A stretch of 64,000 nt of DNA from the NCBI GenBank assembly GCA_030704615.1, contig CM060733.1:49848001-49912000 (forward strand), written 5' to 3'. This stretch comes from Takakia lepidozioides. Its lineage: Eukaryota > Streptophyta > Takakiopsida > Takakiales > Takakiaceae. Position 1 is the first letter of the stretch; the number at the start of each line of letters is the position of its first letter. Positions 38,291 through 55,560 of the stretch are shown here, piece by piece. Under the pieces are notes generated by a model, which saw only the letters and a program-made list of their open reading frames with translations, searched no databases and was not told where the DNA came from. Both the position numbers and the translations under genes were made by a program.

Positions 38291-38373
38291 GCCTCACCCA
38301 AGTTATGATCTATTAGTATTCAAAATGCAATGAGGCACCCATCAAACTTCCTCCCTAACCGTGCACTTGAAAA

Positions 38374-38480
38374 AAGGGGGCAGTAGCCATAAGGTGAAGT
38401 GGCTCTTAATTATGCTGGCTACAGCCAGAGTCTTCTCTCTCTCTTGCTCTCTCTCTCTCCCACTTGGGTCTCTGTCCCTT
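38374..38480 (+). mobile_element. SINE 3'-part fragment
   Basis: The string gggggcagtagccataag, then gaagtggctcttaattatgc and a long TCTC tail, matches the fragment at 29375-29475. Confidence 0.6.
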
Positions 38481-38669
38481 TTGATGAGTACTGTAGCCTG
38501 GCTCCGAGCTTTTTGTTCACCCTCCATGTAGACCCATTGTTGCTTTGCACATATGGTCAGCCAGGCTAGTCACAATCCATGATACATAAGCCAAGTTGTT
38601 GAAGAGAAAAGCATGCGTTATTTAAACTTGGTTATCTGCCGGAATCAACCCCAGTAACTCGTGGACAGC

Positions 38670-44256
<5,587 letters not shown>

Positions 44257-44764
44257 GGCCGCATCTCTCCCTCTCTCTTTCTTCTCCCTTCCTATTCAGG
44301 GCTTTCCGAAGGAAGATGTGAGCTCTCTCCTCTTGTCTGTCTGGGGGTGCGAGCACAGAAGTGCTCAAGTCAGATTGAACGGAAAGAAACAACGGAAACA
44401 CTCAAGTTTTCGTCAACGTTTCGTGACGTTTATACGTTTATACGATGGTGTCGGTTTCCTCAGTGCTCGGCCAGCTTGGCCAGCATGAAAGGCAATGGAG
44501 GCATGGCAAGTGGAGAATCGAGCTTGCTAAAGCACATCAAACCAAAGCCAATCCAGTGTGTCGAGATTGTGTATTCTGGCCACTCGTTTTCTTCTACTTT
44601 CTCTTTTACCTCTTCTCCGAGTCTCTCACTGCGCTGATATGGCTCTTGATGCTGTTCCTATTTCAGGACCGTTCAATCTGTTGATTGAATAATGCCGCGT
44701 AGCTGCAGTTCAATTTAGACAAAAGCACACAGGGGAGCTTCGAACGACATGGATGGGAGCGAGT
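44257..44764. promoter_or_regulatory. Divergent promoter region between NDUFV2 and the MET1-like gene
   Basis: These 508 bp separate the ATG of NDUFV2 (minus) from the candidate ATG of the MET1-like gene (plus), so both promoters and 5' leaders must lie here. A cgtgacg motif (TGACG-type) is at about 44421. No convincing TATA box was seen on either side. Confidence 0.55.
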
Positions 44765-47700
44765 ATGCACTCTCTGTGCTCAAACGCTTTTTCGCAACAA
44801 TCTCGCTCCGCAATTGCAGTGCCCCGGGCTACGGCTAGTTAGAGTTCACCACCTGTGGCGAAGGAGGTGTACGAGGTGGAGCTGGAGAATCCCTTCGGCC
44901 TTAAGTTTTACAAGGGAGCTGATGGAGGAACCTACATAGATGCCATAGCTACTGGCGGCAGTGCTGACAACACGAAGCTGTTCACACCTGGTGACAAAGT
45001 ATTATCCACCAGGTCAGAATTGCCTGAAGTCTAATCCTACAAGAATGAGCTTAATCCGGATTGACTACCCATCGATACTCACAATTGACCTCCTCTCAAT
45101 TTCAGTTGGAAAAGGGAAGAAATGGGAGAAGTAATATGCCAACCGATAGATGCAGCGTGGACGTTGAAGGCTACCCGGATTATCTAAGAAGCTAAGCAGC
45201 TAACGCACTATACGAGAGCCGAAGAATATAACTAGCACAGTATGGAGGAGAAGAAAACAGGGTGAGGACGACCCAAGTCACAATGTGGGGACTGAAAATG
45301 AGCATCTCCAACTTGGAAGATACGTAGGAATACGTTGTATACTAGACTATTTTGACTGCGATGAGAGTAACATCGACTTCTATAAACGATTGTAGATTTT
45401 TTTCACTTGCATTGTCAATCAGGTGAAGCAGCATTTACAACCGGCCTGGTGTGGAAGTGCTGGTCAACAACGTCCATAGCCTCTGTTTCTCTAAATCCAT
45501 ACGAACTGCTATCCTTCTTGCACCATACCAAAATATCCTTCCATTTGTCCGAATGTCTTCAATCCACCAATTGGCCATTGTCTCATTTGCCAGTCTCACA
45601 CTCATTTTGTGTACTTGACTTTTTTGGCCTTGATATCTTATAAGAATTACGGTGATGCTGTGTTAGTCGGCTTCTTTCTCCTAATCTCACTTTCCTAGGC
45701 AAATGCAGTATAAGCATTGACATCCCTTGAGTTTAGTAATGCTTATAGATACATTTCCATTTCAGAAATGGCCAGGTAGTTCAGTGCCAGGTAGTTCACT
45801 TCTGAGAGATTGAGAAATTTCTGCAACCAAGCACTTTCAGAGGCTCTGGTCCAGTATGGACTAATGAGAGGTGAAAATTATCTATCGGTTATATCCAAAT
45901 CAAATATATGTATCTGTATTTTGTTCCATTCTGATTGTCACCTCTATGACTATTTATCAGTCTTACAGTTATGATAATAACATACCTGTCGGTTTGTGTC
46001 CTTGTATGAGGACAGTATAGCTTTCATTGCTACACCCCCCAGATTCATCGTGCATACTGCAACGGCTGTGCGGAGCCTCATTTGGGAGGGATTCATCTAC
46101 TCATACAATCTGACTGAATAGGTGACCACCTGATAGCAATCTTATGCACCTGGTGTTCAGGAACTGTCGAAATGGAGGTGTCCTCAGAAGTATTGAGCAG
46201 CCTAGTATTGTCCCTTCCTTTTGTCCTGCATCTGTGCAAGAATAAAGATGGATAGATAAGGCTTTTACCAAATTAGAACTTACTAAAACAAGGATGTCAT
46301 GGAGGTCATTCCACATGTGTTCAAGGGATTTTGCACATCTAGTGAGTACTGTTTTCAGCGTGTGTGGTTACAATCTCATGTCATTGTAGGTTACTTTGTT
46401 GCTCTTGCTTCAAGAGAAATTGTTTGAACTTGATGCAGTGCCGTGTTTGGAAACGAGATGTGACCAGCAGCCGAGTATGGACGCACAATGTACACCATCT
46501 GCCAGTGTATAGGCACTCATGCCTTGAAAATGGAGAAGCGGAATGGTGTGTTACCTAGTGGCGACCATGCTGTTGTTCCCACGATTTTAACCAATTGGAT
46601 CGACACAAGGATATTGTTTCTGCTTCGACAGTTTAGTGAAATGTTCACAGTTTCTGGAGAGACCATGTTAGTGAGAATGTCATCCTAGTCTGCAGTTGGC
46701 AAGAAAGAGAGAAAGAGAGGGAGAGAGAGGGAGAGATGTGTGGCAAGGCTGATGGACACAGATATACAGCAAGTATGTAAACTTCCCTCCTGGTACATAA
46801 AAGTATAGCTGGTAATGGAAAATCGGGGTGCCATGACTGGGTTGCTCCAGGCATTCAAGAAGATAGGGGAGCATCAGCAGAACAACTATCAGCTGAACGG
46901 AATGCAGGGCAGATTGGGGAATGGATTCGGGAGATACAAGTGAGTTGCAAATCTTGTCCAATTCATCACAATCGGATGCATTCTACTTGAGAGTCCTTGA
47001 AGGCTGTCTGACTCTTTGGACCTTTCACAGACATGACATCATGAAGTTTCTTTCCTGCTCTTTCTGAGAATGACTAAAGTCTATTAATAATGAAAAAGTT
47101 TTTCTGTAAAGGATAAAGACTGACAGTTAGCGAGCAACAATTGGGGTGAAGATCTAGAACTACCTACGCAAAATGGAGTTGAAGAAGCAAAGAGAAGAAG
47201 AACTTACGGCAGGCCTTAAGCTCTACAAGTAATGTGAATAGCTCTATTTATCTATGTTCCTGTGTGCTTATGCAGGCCTCTGTCTGAAACTCGCTCTTCT
47301 CTTCCTCCATCTCTGTACACCTCACCATCTTATTTGAACCAGTTGACTGCATCACAATCTCTCATAGGGCTACAGTTCAGGGTGAAGTCAGGTGACAAGC
47401 CATGCACATATTCCTATTGTTCTGTGGTTACTTCCTGTTGCTCCATCTAGATTCTTTCATGTAGTGAGCAGCACATACCTGTGATGAATCATGGTGCCAG
47501 GGCAGCAAAGTATCAGGCAGCATTAGAGAGGTTTGAGACGGGGCTAGGAACAAGCGGTCGCCAGCTATAATGTGGCTTGTTGCTACTCCCAACTCAACCA
47601 GGTTTGTCTTTTAAACATACTGGGCATTGCTGCATGGTAAACTTAACTCACAGGCAGTACTGTCCAAATGAACATGTATGCAGAGCACTAATATCACATC

Positions 47701-49450
47701 TCTGCTATTTACTTATTTGAGAGTTTATTGCTTCCACCATCCACAACTCTGGTTTTGTCAGGTTTTGTCATAATCTATCTCACCTTAATTGGTGAATGTA
47801 CACTCTTGTGTTTGGAGGCAAAACCTACTTGTAAGCTTCATTAACACCCTTCGATGAACATCAAGTGGCATTCAAGGATCACCTAATGGATCCTCCCTCT
47901 TTGGTCGCCGAGATGAAATTCAAACTAAGAGTTGGTTGCATATATCTGTGGACTACATGGGGCCAACTGGGGATCGTAGAGATCGGTTAGGATGTTTGCA
48001 TTTTTAATGAATTTTAATATGCTTCTTTAATATGTGCTTGTCTGAACAAGAGGCCCCTCTTTGAAAGTATCCAAAAGACTCTCACCAACTTCGTTCAATT
48101 TCCTGAGCTTGAGAGGATGCCAAAAGTTGTAGCCTTCCTTGGGGCTGATCTGTTTGCTCCAAACTGACACTATTATAAAGTGCTGTCCTGGGAAAATTCT
48201 GCAACTTTTTTTGTCCACATTCTCCCCTTTTCTTGTCTGCCTAAAATCAAGTGTGGGTCTATGGTACAAGAACACCATCCCAGTCCATCTCTCAACATAT
48301 TCAACTGCACTTTTATGTTTTGAAATAGATCTTACAAGTAGGGTATCCTTGATCAGTAGCTGAGAGAGCAGCTACACTAAACGTTTCACCCAACTAAAAG
48401 GGTTTCCATCCCATGGGATAAACAACCTCAATATTGATGCCCATTGCATCCTGTGTTATCTTTTGTGCATTTAGTGCTCCTTTATGACTTTGCAATAGAT
48501 ATGGATTCCTAGAGATGGGCATGTTTGTGTCCTGGGGTTCAGTGCTGGGAAATGGAAAAAAATTGACAATGGCATAAAATGTGTGCAGATTGAAGCTGGA
48601 ATTTCTGCTATTGAAGAAGCCATGGAAGACTACAAGGTAAGTGCACTGTCCACCATCCCTTTCCATCCCCTCTTTCCTTCTTGCTTATACGGTGTGCATT
48701 TTGTTCCGCAGGTCTGTCTGTTTGCTCATTTCACTGAGTGTCTATTCATCTGTCTTTGTTACCGCTTGGTCAGGAGATCTCTTTACTTCATATTATGGTC
48801 AACTACAGTGTCTTGTTTCTCTCTCAAATGAAAGGGATAGGGGGAATGGAATTGTTTTCTGTCTCATATCAATGGCTATTATGATACATTTCCGTGGTGC
48901 TAATGAAAGAGAACAAGGAAGATAGAAGTCACCAGAATGCTTATTACGACAATGGAGAACAAGTAGTGAGAACCCATCAAATGTGCACAAGAGAAGAAGA
49001 AAAACCTTTTAGTGTCCAGGACCAAGGGACACATAGTGGAGGAAAAGAAATTAATTATGCCCTCATAGGAAGTCCGTAAAAAGATGGAGCTTTCGAATTA
49101 GAGATCACAGGTCATGGCCTGTTAGCCCTAAAGGGACACGGTCACAGATCACAGCTATGCTTTTAATGTGAAAGAAAGAGAATCCTCTCATGTTGAAGAT
49201 GTAACTACCCTCTTCAGCTGCGAGGGAATGTTGTCTTTCTTTACTGCTTTTCTTTCAATTTTTTTGGTCTTCCTAGTGGTGATCATTTATTTGGAGCGGT
49301 GCAATATTGCAGACAATCCGAGTAGATCTGGCAATTTTGAGGAATTCTCCAAGCTTCATTCCACTCATCAACAAATATGATGAGCTCTTTATCAATGAGA
49401 ACGCAATGGCAGCTTTGAGATTTGTCTTTGGGATATTTGGTAAAATGTAA
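44765..49450 (+). pseudogene. MET1: MET1-like chloroplast PDZ/TPR protein gene, disrupted
   Basis: MET1 is a thylakoid-associated PDZ plus TPR protein that helps photosystem II assembly. Exons: 44765-45012, 46439-46545, 46851-46939, 47158-47228, 47501-47601, 48589-48636, 49313-49450. Junctions are GT/AG. Recognisable parts: PDZ (ENPFGLKFYKGADGGTYIDA, GGSADNTKLFTPGDKV), AAEYGRTMYTI, SAERNAGQIGEWIREIQ, NYLRKMELKKQREEEL, TPR (AALERFETGL, SYNVACCYSQLNQ, AGISAIEEAMEDYK) and the C-terminal FINENAMAALRFVFGIFGKM followed by TAA. Breaks: TAG at 44840-44842 just before the PDZ domain, TGA at 46461-46463 where the family has Trp, and a 1-nt-type frameshift with lost codons in the exon at 47501-47601. 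All splice sites remain, so decay looks recent. An expressed gene with a different first exon would escape the first stop but not the others. Confidence 0.82.
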
Positions 49451-49499
49451 GGTTGACATATTGGGCTTTATTCTTTTTGCTTACCCGACGAGTTTTAGG

Positions 49500-49885
49500 C
49501 AAGCGTGTGAGGTGGTGGGGCCCGCTGGGCTGAGCTCAGGGAGGCTCAGGCAGCATTGTGAAGGTGGGGAGCGCTCCACACCTTTAGGACCATGTTCCCC
49601 AACATTCTCCAATTTTGCTCCCCCGTTCCCGGTCCAAGATCCTTGCTCCCCATACTGGGACAGGGGAGTGGGGACCGCAAATAGGGGAGCAAGCCGCATT
49701 CCACAGGACGAGTAGGGGAGCGAGGAGGGGAGCGAGGACCGGGAACAGGGGATCGAGCCGTGTTCCATAAGGCGAGGAAGGGAGCGGGGATCAAGAACAG
49801 GGGAGCGAGGACAAGGGACAGGGACAGGGATAGGGGAGCGGGACTGGGAACAAGGAGGGGACAGAGGGAACAGGGGAGCGTAGCG
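49500..49885. repeat. G-rich degenerate minisatellite
   Basis: Repeated variants of gggaacaggggagcgaggac fill about 49630-49880, strongly purine- and G-biased on the plus strand with C-rich starts. Short open frames through it are compositional artefacts. Confidence 0.7.
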
Positions 49886-50998
49886 ACGATCTTGGACTTA
49901 GGATTATAATTCCATGTACTACCTATCAGTCGACATGACTATTCTGCCATGATTTGAACCTCAGACCTCTTCTTTGCAACACACATCACCTAGCCACCAC
50001 ACTACCATCTGTTTCTTGCAACACCCTCGATTTCCTACAAATACAGGCTTGCGGGTGAGAGGGGAGCAAGGGGGTGGGGATTTGATAGTGTGCCCTGTCG
50101 GAACGTCGCCCGGCACGGCCATCCCTGGCAACCGCACCGGCGAGGCTCCCATGCTTGCATTCAACTCGGGCGTAGTCTGCTCCATTTGCATGTAAGTAGA
50201 TATGCTTCTTGTTACTACGTGCATTTGGATATTAGTGTGACGCATCGCCCCCATCCATGGACTGAATTGATAAACTTGGACGTCTACCACACGATCAGCG
50301 ATGTGGTTCAATGAAGTATTAGGGACTCGAAAGACAAAAGTCAGCGGGAGGCCTCCATGAAATAAAGGTCATCTCATCATTTTTCCAAAAGTCTGCGAGA
50401 GGACTGTGTTGGGGGCCGGGGTGCCTTTTCAGGCTGGAATCCCCAGCAGTCCAACAGTTCCACTGCATAATACATTCCAGCCGCAGGATCACCTTACCAT
50501 TCACACTGTCCACTTGGAATCTACGAACCTACCCTGGACTTCCGGAAATCTACTTTGGAAAAAGAAATCACACCTGAAATAGATTATGGCCTAGTTTACG
50601 TAATAGGGAACAGGATTTCCACTGAGGTTTTCTATAGGGTGAGACTAGAGCATCCCCACCCTTCTCATTGAAATGGCCCTTCTACGTCTGTTTTGAAGAG
50701 GTTGGTTCAGGACTCTGGAAAGGTGTGTGTGAAGGGGTCGACTGCTCGTAGCCACACCCTTGCCCCTCATTACGCCCCTGTATCCAATGTTCCCGCCTTG
50801 CTGGAGTTCTTAGCGACGTTCTCATACGCTCTGACAGGCTTCTCATAAGCTTATCACGTGCTTCTCATATGCGCCAACACGCTCTGACATATCCTTGGTT
50901 AGGATGACTCGGTTTAGGGACGGGTTCAGGAAACTGAATATTGTGCCAGGATTCAGTGAAAGAGAGGCGGCTCAGTGTCCGCCCTTAAGGGCGTATAC

Positions 50999-51122
50999 GG
51001 TAGGGGGGCAAGGGTGTGGTAAGTTTGGAGGCAAATTTGAAACTGTATATGAGAAGTACCGGTAGGGGGGCAAGGGTGTGGTAAGTTTGGAGGCAAATTT
51101 GAAACTGTATATGAGAAGTACC
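50999..51122. repeat. Perfect 62-bp tandem duplication
   Basis: Unit ggtaggggggcaagggtgtg through gagaagtacc is at 50999-51060 and again, base for base, at 51061-51122. The identity implies a very recent event or an assembly artefact. Confidence 0.95.
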
Positions 51123-51638
51123 GGTGCAAGGGTCCGTAGAGGCGTAGGGTGGGGATGCTCTAAGTAGGTTGACTGAGCAAGTTGGCCTCCCACCCTCTGG
51201 AAACGTCACTGTAAATCGAAATCTATTATGAAAGTGTCAGGCTAGCCCACTCATTCTGTCCGTGCAGTCCAAATTTGAAATATACCAGTGTAATCCCACT
51301 TACTCATTCCAAATTCTGAAATGATCCCCAAAACATTATGCAAATATTGCGTCATATAATCAACTTCAACGTCAAGAGGAAATTAAAAAAAATAAGGGTA
51401 CCAAATTATATAGGGGTTGTTCCTGAAGGTCGAAAAAAAGAAGAGCATTAGCGGCCAAAAAAAATCTTGCATAGCTTTATAAAAAGACCCAAGCGGGGTG
51501 ACTGTACAAATGGGTGTAACTGTCCCCAAGAGGAAACAACCAAAGCTCGTAGAACTAGATATATTAACACAATGAAAGAAATCAAACTATTCTAGTATCA
51601 CCTACAGCCTGAAGAAGGTCAGACAACAGGAAAGAGGA

Positions 51639-53371
51639 TCAGAGAGTGCGGGGAGGTGAGATGAAGCCGCCCCTGCCCTCTGCCCGACGTAAAATAGATT
51701 GAGCTTGAGCCTTTTGCAAAGCAACAGAAACTCGTTGTCTAAAGAAAGCTACAAGAACAGAGGCGTATGGGCTTCCAAGGCTTTTGTTTTCTGCTGCACA
51801 ATGGGCACATGTACAAAGGAACTCGTTGAACTGATGATGCAAACAACCAAAGATCTCGATTGCCAAAGGAAGGAATATGTATGTGGAATGACGTGCCCGA
51901 TAGTCATGCTCATTTCCCTGCGCAGTTACTGAAGCGGCAACTCCCTGTGATGAGGCTGTGCGGGGCAGAAGATCCGACCTAGTAGGATCAGCGATAACAA
52001 CGTCCGCCAATGTACGTAGTCAGTCCTATGAGAGAACAATGTCAACCCGTCGTCGAGTGGAATAGTGATTGTGGGTCGATGGGAGTATGTGCACCTGCTC
52101 TCGAATGACATGTATCCCAGCATCACGAGCAACCGTAGCTGCTGCATCCCGGACGACGTCATGGGTCGCAGTGCGTTCTCCACCGCAGGGGCAATGAAGA
52201 AGATGTACGCCAATTGAATCGAGAGGATGGCGACAAACACACTGTTGTAGTCCTAACACAGAGGGATATGGAAGACCCAGTCGAACTCGTAGGGAGGTGG
52301 TAAATACAGCAGAAGACATACGGAAGGGTGCAATGGTTGGTCGTACCGTAAGCCACGCGCCTGCTCCGGGCCCTGCGCACGAGAGAAGTCTGGCCCAATG
52401 TGCATTTGAAGGAGCGTCGGAAAGCATGCTGGCAAATGAGTGTCGGTGCACGCGTTCCATGATGGTATCCTGTAAATGCTCCAGACCTTGAGTGACCAAC
52501 TGTTCAAAGGGTGGCAGACAAGCCCGTGTTGGTGTTGGAATGAGATCCCGCGCTGAACGAAGATGTTGCTAGAAGGATGAAGAGCCATCGTCGATGTGGG
52601 CATCCACCTCCATGAGAAAAGGGCGTTGCTGACACAGAAACCGAGATGCCAAGGCTGGAGCGACTAAAGCCCAACTACCTAGAAAGGCAGCAGGGGCAGT
52701 GACGAATGTAAATAATAAACCCAATCCTCCAGAAGAGATCGGGAGGGTAGCCTGACGACATGCCAAGGGCCCTTGCTCACTATCAAATGCACCTGGGCCT
52801 AATAGACAACCAAAAATCCCCCTAACAGTCGTATCAAAAGAAGACAGAAGCTCCACAAACTGGGGAGTGAGGGGCGCTGTAAAAAGCATTTGGTGAGAAT
52901 GTCATGGGCTACCTGCATATCGCCTAGTTTGGGAAGAAGCTCTATATGGCTTATATCCTGTAGCAAAGCGTCTTGGAGGAAAGATGTTGTGTAAGGGGTA
53001 CTACCAAAGGGAACACCTAACACTCGAATACCCTCAGATGGTGCTAAAAAGTCGACAGGGGGCACGAAATCTGAAGGCAGACCAGAGGGTGACCAAACTG
53101 TGGATTTGTGAGGTTGAACAGTGAGCCCAAGAGAGTGAAGTTGGGAAGCAAAGTGATGGAAAGCCAAAAGGATATCAGTGGGAGGGCCAATGATGTGGGT
53201 ATCATCAGCAATAGAAGGAAATATACAGGATTGGAAGGCTTGCGCAGATGAGCGAAAAGCTCGGAAGTGGGCAAAAGCAAAAAGAGGTCCCCCTAATGGA
53301 TCGCCCTGATGGGTTCCTACTTCGGACTGGATTATAGAAACAAGGTGCCTCCTTGCAATATTGCGGCTTCA
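51639..53371 (-). mobile_element. Non-LTR retrotransposon, reverse transcriptase to C-terminus, 5'-truncated and frameshifted
   Basis: On the minus strand the reading starts inside the reverse transcriptase with THQGDPLGGPLFAFAHF and the catalytic box as IADDTHIIGPPTDI, intact at the two Asp. It runs open to a stop at about 52799 (GLTVQPHKSTVW, GIRVLGVPFGS). Further frames carry the conserved downstream part: SSGGLGLLFTF, LRVRLGLPYPSVLGL, CRHPLDSIGVHLLHC (Cys/His motif), GGERTATHDVVRDA, and a C-terminal VVIADPTRSDL with FFRQRVSVALQKAQAQSILR, ending at 51639. At least three frame changes are needed, so it is dead. The upstream endonuclease and N-terminal reverse transcriptase are absent, as expected of 5' truncation. 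This family is distinct from the (ATTTC)-tailed LINE. Confidence 0.85.
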
Positions 53372-53559
53372 TCTATTGGTCAGCAGGAGCCAATTCTGGG
53401 TCACTATCTGTGCAATAACATTTTGTGAAAATGCAAGTATATAACAAAAATGAAAGACTAGGACTACTGACCGCTCACGTAGTACAGAAAGCTGAAGAGT
53501 CCACACTAACTGGGAGACTTTAGGCAGACAGTGCAGAATGCTTTCAATGCTGAATATTT

Positions 53560-55560
53560 AGATATAGGTTTATAAGACAACTCTTATTGACATAGAAACA
53601 TGGTATTGGCGATCAAGAAGCGAATTTTCCACTAGATATTTTCTACATGGTGATTCTATATTCTACTGCTTAGTGACCACATTCGGTTTCATTTCACTGG
53701 TGAGTATTTAATTGATCTAGAAACAGTAAATGTTTTCTCCATTTGAAGTAAACAAAACCACTCTGTAGTGATTTTATTTCACTAATCAGTATTTAATTTA
53801 GCTAGGAATAGTAAATATTTTCTCCATTTGAACAAAACCACTCTGTAGTGAACATAAAATAGTAATGTTAACATTTAATATTAGAATCAACAACACATCA
53901 GCATGGGTTGGTGATATTTCTACCACAGAGTAATATATTTTACTATAGGTCAACACTAGGTGGTGATCTATACACTCTATAGTGAAATATATCACATATT
54001 TCCACCATAGAGTAATACATTTTACTACATGTAAGGTATTATGTCCTACTATGCAATGAAATATATAATGGGATATCTCCACTATAGAGTAAACAATTAA
54101 ACTACATGTCAGCACTTGTTGGTAATTAATCATACCCAATAATTAAATTCATATTCAAATATGGCCATTACATGGTAGTACTGATGACTACATGTCAACC
54201 GGTTTACTATTTATAAGCAATGTATCTTACTACATAGCTAAATCTATACACTACTTAGTATTATGTTCAACTCTTTGTTTCACTATACAGTGAAAGTTAA
54301 TTCCATATTATCTACTATACAGTACTTACTTCAAGTACAAGTACGTCCACGTGTATTGATATAGTGGAACGGAATAATAGACGTCGTAGTACAGTTGAAC
54401 TAAATGACCTGAACTCACTACCACATAATAGACAAATTAACTACTAGGTATCTTTGTTTCACTATACAGTGAAACGTATAACCCAAATTTCACTATGTAG
54501 TATTTACTTCAACTACACGTAACTACCATTACACGTCCACGTGTAATGGTATAGTGGCACGATAGTACACGTCATAATAAAACTGCATAGTGAAACTTTT
54601 TGGTGTATTGGTATAGTGAAACGTTTCTGTCGCGGCCCTTTGCCTTGAGGGCAGGGCGTCGGGACGCAGGAGGGGCTGCCTCTGTGGTGGGGGCAGTGGT
54701 AGCGATAGGTACGGGGGGCTGAAGCACCCTTGAGTGCCCAAGGCACTCAAGGAGGCGGAGGCGCTCACTAGGTGGAGCCCCGCACACCGGGTTGCGGTGG
54801 GGGTGGCTCCACAAGGGGTGGTGGTAGTTTAGTGGGACTTAGTGGGGGTGGCATAGGACTCACCATGGGGCGGAGACCTTACGGTGGGAGTCGTGGGGAG
54901 TCTTGGGACTCATCACGGTCCAATGGGGCCGTGGTGGGTGGGCCAAGACTCACCGCGACTCATCACCGGGAATCGAGGGTCTTCGTGGTGGTTCGCCATA
55001 AAATGGCATGGTTGTTTGTGAAACCCCTGCGGATAGTCACAGAAGTATATATAGGGAGTAGTAACCCCGAGAACGGTGCAAGCCCGTTGGTGACCGAAAA
55101 CTAGTGAGTAAGCGAGCGAGCCGGAAAGCGACCAAGGAGTGGGGAACTATTCCGGACTGCCATCTACCAAAGGGAATTTCCACTAGGCCCAAATTGGTGG
55201 AGGGTCTGGTGGAAGAGTAAAAGGGGACCGTTATGTCCCGGTAAGTAGCCGAAGCTCCAAGTTGGCCAAGCGGCCAGGTTGGGAGTTAGGCGTGCGCATC
55301 AAAGTGAGTAACTATGACTTGAAGGGGAACTTACCGAAGTGAGGTACGCGACAGTTTCACTGCCAGACCTCCTACCCGAAAAAAATAGTGGGCTTCATCA
55401 TAGTGAAAGTTGTTTCATTGTATGTCTGTTTCGACTTCCCTAATACGACTATGGTGCCTGTAGTAAAACATGCTTGAAACGACCATGAAAACAATGAAAC
55501 GGAAAAAACCACATCTTGTTGTAGTGGGGCTGAAACAAGCCTCTCGTGCCTAGTATGAAA
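53560..55560. repeat. AT-rich swarm of short palindromic CACTAT..AGTGAAA motifs (interrupted by a solo LTR)
   Basis: About 1.3 kb (53560-54627 and 55354-55560) is packed with variants of cactatagtgaa, ctactatacagt and their complements. Clear cases are tttcactatacagtgaaa at 54279-54296 and gtttcactatacagtgaaac at 54456-54475. A 20-bp inverted pair around tacacgtccacgtgta is near 54530-54550. There is no coding frame of note and no fixed period. The class is unknown; a fold-back element or a derivative of a terminal repeat are possibilities. Confidence 0.6.
54628..55353. mobile_element. Solo LTR, 726 bp, with 5-bp target-site duplication
   Basis: The segment begins TGTCGCG and ends CGCGACA, a perfect 7-bp terminal inverted repeat of LTR type (TG...CA). 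It is flanked by gtttc on both sides (54623-54627 and 55354-55358). It is G+C-rich and differs sharply from the AT-rich sequence around it. A tatatata at 55046-55053 could be the LTR TATA box, giving a plus orientation. No second LTR or internal domain is present, so it arose by LTR-LTR recombination. The superfamily (Gypsy or Copia) cannot be told. Confidence 0.9.

Larger units (their letters stand above)
36317..38669. other. Intergenic region, callose synthase promoter side
   Basis: No gene is supported. A 53/50-bp near-tandem duplication lies at 37920-38025 and a 44-bp tandem duplication at 38203-38290. A plus-strand tataaaagg occurs at 37091. The first few hundred bases upstream of 36316 should contain the callose synthase promoter, but no individual element stands out. 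Confidence 0.5.
49451..51638. other. Repeat-rich intergenic region without a supported gene
   Basis: Contains the G-rich minisatellite, a weak tRNA-like head on the minus strand near 49950-50015 (gaggttcaaatca as B box), and the 62-bp tandem duplication at 50999-51122. No conserved coding sequence was found. Confidence 0.5.

Noticed and set aside
44765-47610. Organellar-style U-to-C RNA editing as a rescue for the MET1 stop codons
   Set aside because: The gene is nuclear with spliceosomal introns. TGA to CGA would give Arg, not the conserved Trp, and editing cannot fix the frameshift.
49481-49794. Open frames of 82-97 residues on both strands at the G-rich minisatellite
   Set aside because: Produced by repetitive G/C-rich composition with few stop codons; not protein-like.
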